Positions 61,088-64,000 of a stretch of DNA of 64,000 nucleotides are shown one piece after another; the first letter of the stretch is position 1, and every line of letters starts with the position of its first letter. The notes under the pieces were generated by a model. That model did not search any database, was not told where the DNA came from, and saw only the letters and a list, made by a program, of their open reading frames with translations. A program made the position numbers and the translations under genes. Source of the DNA: Priestia koreensis (GTDB lineage Bacteria > Bacillota > Bacilli > Bacillales > Bacillaceae_H). Location of the stretch: the NCBI RefSeq assembly GCF_001274935.1, contig NZ_LILC01000002.1:577924-641923 (forward strand), in the 5' to 3' direction.

Positions 61088-61388
61088 ATGGTCATCTCCT
61101 TTTACCTGCTAAAAAACGGGATAGTACTTGTCAAGTTGTATAAGTCATGAGAGAATGCAGGTATAACCTTCTTTAATCTGAAAATTCGATCTTGAAAGCC
61201 CTTTCTATAACTCTATGATATAATTATACACAGTTGCTTTTCAAGGGGAAAATTTCCTGCCTGTTACTAAAACGTTTACTCAAACGTTTTTACAAGGGAA
61301 ATCTTTCACTGTAGGATAGGTAAATTGAGCGGTTTTAATAGGTTAAAAGAAGAATTTACTTTTACTAAACAATCAAGGGGATGAAGAA
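61088..61388. promoter_or_regulatory. divergent promoter region with paired AAACGTTT boxes
   Basis: 301 bp, no gene. AAACGTTT palindromes at 61270-61277 and 61282-61289, 12 bp apart. They are a candidate LacI-type or CcpA (cre) site controlling both thuA and the dehydrogenase-epimerase operon. No regulator gene is adjacent. Confidence 0.45.
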
Positions 61389-62108
61389 ATGAACGTAACA
61401 ATTTGGAACGAATATCGTCATGAAAAGAAGAATGAAAAGGTACGTGAAATTTATCCAGAAGGTATTCACGCGGCGATTGCGTCTTACCTAGGGGAACAGG
61501 GTATTTCTACTAAAACAGCAACTCTTGATGAACCAGAACACGGCTTAACAGATGAAGTGCTAGAAAAGACGGATGTGCTTGTATGGTGGGGTCATATTGC
61601 ACACGATGAAGTAGAAGAAGAGATTGTTCAAAAAGTCGTACAGCGTGTATTAGACGGAATGGGGCTTATTGTTCTTCACTCAGGACATTTCTCAAAAGTG
61701 TTCAAACGTCTAATGGGAACAAGCTGTGATTTGAAATGGCGTGAAGCAGATGATAAGGAACGTTTGTGGGTCGTTAATCCTTCTCATCCAATTGTTGAAG
61801 GAATTGGCGAATACATTGAGCTTCCTCAGGAAGAAATGTACGGCGAGTTCTTTGATATTCCAGCTCCTGATGAAGTGGTACTTGTAAGCTGGTTCACCGG
61901 TGGAGAAGTATTCAGAAGTGGCTGTACGTTCAAGCGTGGTAACGGTAAAATCTTTTACTTCCGTCCAGGTCATGAAACATACCCAACTTATCACAATAAA
62001 GACGTTTTAAAAGTGATTGAAAACGCGGTGAAATGGGCAGCACCATCAACAAACAAACGCCCGGTTTTCGGAAATGCAAAGCCTTTAGAAGCGGTACCTC
62101 AACGATAA
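61389..62108 (+). CDS. ThuA-family protein
   Basis: 239 aa with a glutamine-amidotransferase-like fold ([45 protein letters not shown]). ThuA is required for trehalose/3-keto-disaccharide use in rhizobia. Its reaction is not firmly established. Divergent from dehydrogenase and epimerase genes, the three are likely one catabolic module. AAGGGGATG ribosome site. Its terminator is split by mobile element copy 2. Confidence 0.82.
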   Translation: MNVTIWNEYRHEKKNEKVREIYPEGIHAAIASYLGEQGISTKTATLDEPEHGLTDEVLEKTDVLVWWGHIAHDEVEEEIVQKVVQRVLDGMGLIVLHSGHFSKVFKRLMGTSCDLKWREADDKERLWVVNPSHPIVEGIGEYIELPQEEMYGEFFDIPAPDEVVLVSWFTGGEVFRSGCTFKRGNGKIFYFRPGHETYPTYHNKDVLKVIENAVKWAAPSTNKRPVFGNAKPLEAVPQR

Positions 62109-62139
62109 TAACAAGGAACAAAAAAGGAAGCTGAGCAAC

Positions 62140-62773
62140 GAGGCCACTGAAAAACTTCGGATTTTTCAGATGATCAGTAGAACGTAAGACAAAAAAGTTG
62201 GATATATTCCTTTTTTTTGGAATTTATCCAACTTTTTCTTCATTCTTCTTCCCTTGTTTTACTTCATTAGCTTTAAAATTCTTTTTAGGTTGACGGTGAA
62301 AATGACCATTGCCCCTTGCATTTCCATGCCAACGAGACCCGTGGATGTGGCTACATCATACCCATGTCTATGCTTGAATTCGCTATTCTTCCCTTCAATT
62401 TTAGACCGTTCCTTGGATTTCTCCTTGAAGTATGCTCCTCTTTGAAAAGTTGCTTGTTCAGTATGTTCCGTTGACTTCAATGAAACGGAATCATTGGAAC
62501 CACCCTTTTGAATAAATGGATTTTCTTCATTATAAAGTTAAAAACGGCCAAGTTCCTTTCAAAATGGAAACTTGGCCGTTCTATCTGATGTAGTCGCTCT
62601 AGGCTGATTGGAACGGAAGATGCGAGACTCCTGCGGGATTAGCGTGACAGGTGAGACCCCGCAGAGCAACGAGGAGGCTCACCGCACGCCCCGCGGAAAG
62701 CGAAGCGACCTAGAGTGGAAATCAACCGACTCCGTTATGAACGCAATCCTTTAAGGACTTTTTCAGTGGCCTC
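62140..62773. mobile_element. non-autonomous IS1182-like element, copy 2 (634 bp), in the thuA terminator loop
   Basis: Terminal inverted repeats GAGGCCACTGAAAAA at both ends. 8-bp target duplication TGAGCAAC (62132-62139 and 62774-62781). The original site AAAAAAGGAAGC-TGAGCAAC-GCTTCCTTTTTT is a terminator whose whole loop is the duplicated target. Minus-strand transposase remnant 62259-62480 (ERSKIEGKNSEFKHRHGYD ... VNLKRILKLM). A hairpin made of AACGGCCAAGTTCC and its near complement sits at 62543-62582, then a GC-rich block at about 62590-62735 shared with copy 1. Confidence 0.85.
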
Positions 62774-62834
62774 TGAGCAACGCTTCCTTTTTTTACGGGT
62801 CTAAAAACAAATATTTCCCATAAACATATTCTAT

Positions 62835-62847
62835 ATTGTTCGGTATT
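62835..62847 (-). promoter_or_regulatory. PurR box upstream of xpt
   Basis: On the minus strand AATACCGAACAAT matches the PurBox consensus AWWWCCGAACWWT at every position. It lies about 40 bp before the probable -10 box, consistent with PurR repression of xpt-pbuX. Confidence 0.7.
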
Positions 62848-62861
62848 TGTTTGAAAATGTC

Positions 62862-62890
62862 TTTCCAAGTTTCGTCTTAGGTGATATAAT
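62862..62890 (+). promoter_or_regulatory. probable sigma-A promoter of xpt-pbuX
   Basis: -10 TATAAT at 62885-62890 and a weak -35 TTTCCA at 62862-62867, spacer 17 bp. Confidence 0.55.
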
Positions 62891-62914
62891 GCAACTAATT
62901 CAATAAACAATTTG

Positions 62915-62985
62915 TACTCATATAATAGCGGGAATATGGCCCGCAAGTTTCTACCAAATCACCGTAAACGATTTGACTATGAGTA
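62915..62985 (+). ncRNA. guanine riboswitch (xpt type)
   Basis: P1 arms TACTCAT/ATGAGTA. The conserved core is present: ATAATAGCGGG, ATATGGCCCGC, AAGTTTCTACC, ACCGTAAA and GACTATG. The base that pairs with the ligand is C (GACTATG), so it binds guanine/hypoxanthine and not adenine. With ligand, P1 holds the ATGAGTAAAC strand and the terminator at 63026 forms. Without ligand that strand can pair with TTTTACTCAT of the terminator. Confidence 0.95.
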
Positions 62986-63021
62986 AACGATGCATATCGC
63001 TATTTTATTGATCACAAATAG

Positions 63022-64000
<979 letters not shown>

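Noticed and set aside
62259..62480. 73-codon minus-strand ORF as an independent gene
   Set aside because: It is the C-terminal remnant of an IS1182-like transposase inside element copy 2, without a promoter or the catalytic region.

Overview
The window is low-GC Firmicute chromosome. Gene content and order point to the Bacillaceae, close to Bacillus/Priestia. The run mrfA(yprA)-mrfB(yprB)-cotD-ypsA-gpsB-rnpB ... ypsC-ypvA-ypwA is the conserved B. subtilis neighbourhood, rnpB is a Bacillus type-B RNase P RNA, and a spore-coat gene carries a sigma-K-like promoter. The species call is inference; no rRNA or tRNA gene was seen.

Layout. 1-9.9 kb: small accessory genes, including a YgaE-type membrane protein, a Gfo/Idh/MocA oxidoreductase, small membrane proteins, an RpiR regulator divergent from a GH1 6-phospho-beta-glucosidase, an alpha/beta hydrolase, a TVP38/DedA protein, and a DUF2975-XRE pair. 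10.2-19.1 kb: a complete galactan operon, ganR-ganS-ganP-ganQ-ganA-ganB. A secreted endo-galactanase with extra C-terminal domains cuts galactan, an ABC importer takes up the oligosaccharides, and a GH42 enzyme hydrolyses them. 19.9-30.0 kb: a second beta-glucan oligosaccharide locus. An ABC binding protein and two permeases (minus strand) lie opposite a GH3 beta-glucosidase, a 1110-aa GH94 phosphorylase and a LacI regulator (plus strand). Size and order match the beta-1,2-glucooligosaccharide (sophorooligosaccharide) locus of Listeria innocua. 30-37.9 kb: SDR, lipase, TrmB regulator with TSUP transporter, oxalate decarboxylase-like cupin, Nudix, MOSC, a damaged RsbR-like gene and a cold-shock gene.

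The most unusual feature is at 38.2-40.3 kb. The yyaL-type (DUF255, CHWC thioredoxin-like) gene is interrupted by an in-frame 42-nt segment directly before its active-site motif. The segment begins with a UAG inside a UUCG-capped hairpin, holds a second UAG, has an SD-like GAGG 9 nt before its end, and ends with UCU, a synonym of the UCC just before the gap. If the peptidyl-tRNA-Ser hops from UCC to UCU, the family sequence GYS-TCHWCH is restored exactly. This has the layout of the phage T4 gene 60 translational bypass and I propose it as a chromosomal bypass element.

40.3-58.4 kb is the conserved housekeeping block, with an inserted TetR/MFS efflux pair and a GH13 glucosidase. At 58.4-62.8 kb, two related non-autonomous elements (569 and 634 bp, remnants of an IS1182-like transposase) flank an epimerase/Gfo-Idh/ThuA sugar cluster. 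Both have 8-bp target duplications, and both sit in the loop of a rho-independent terminator. The window ends with a PurR box, a guanine riboswitch and xpt-pbuX (pbuX cut by the window edge).
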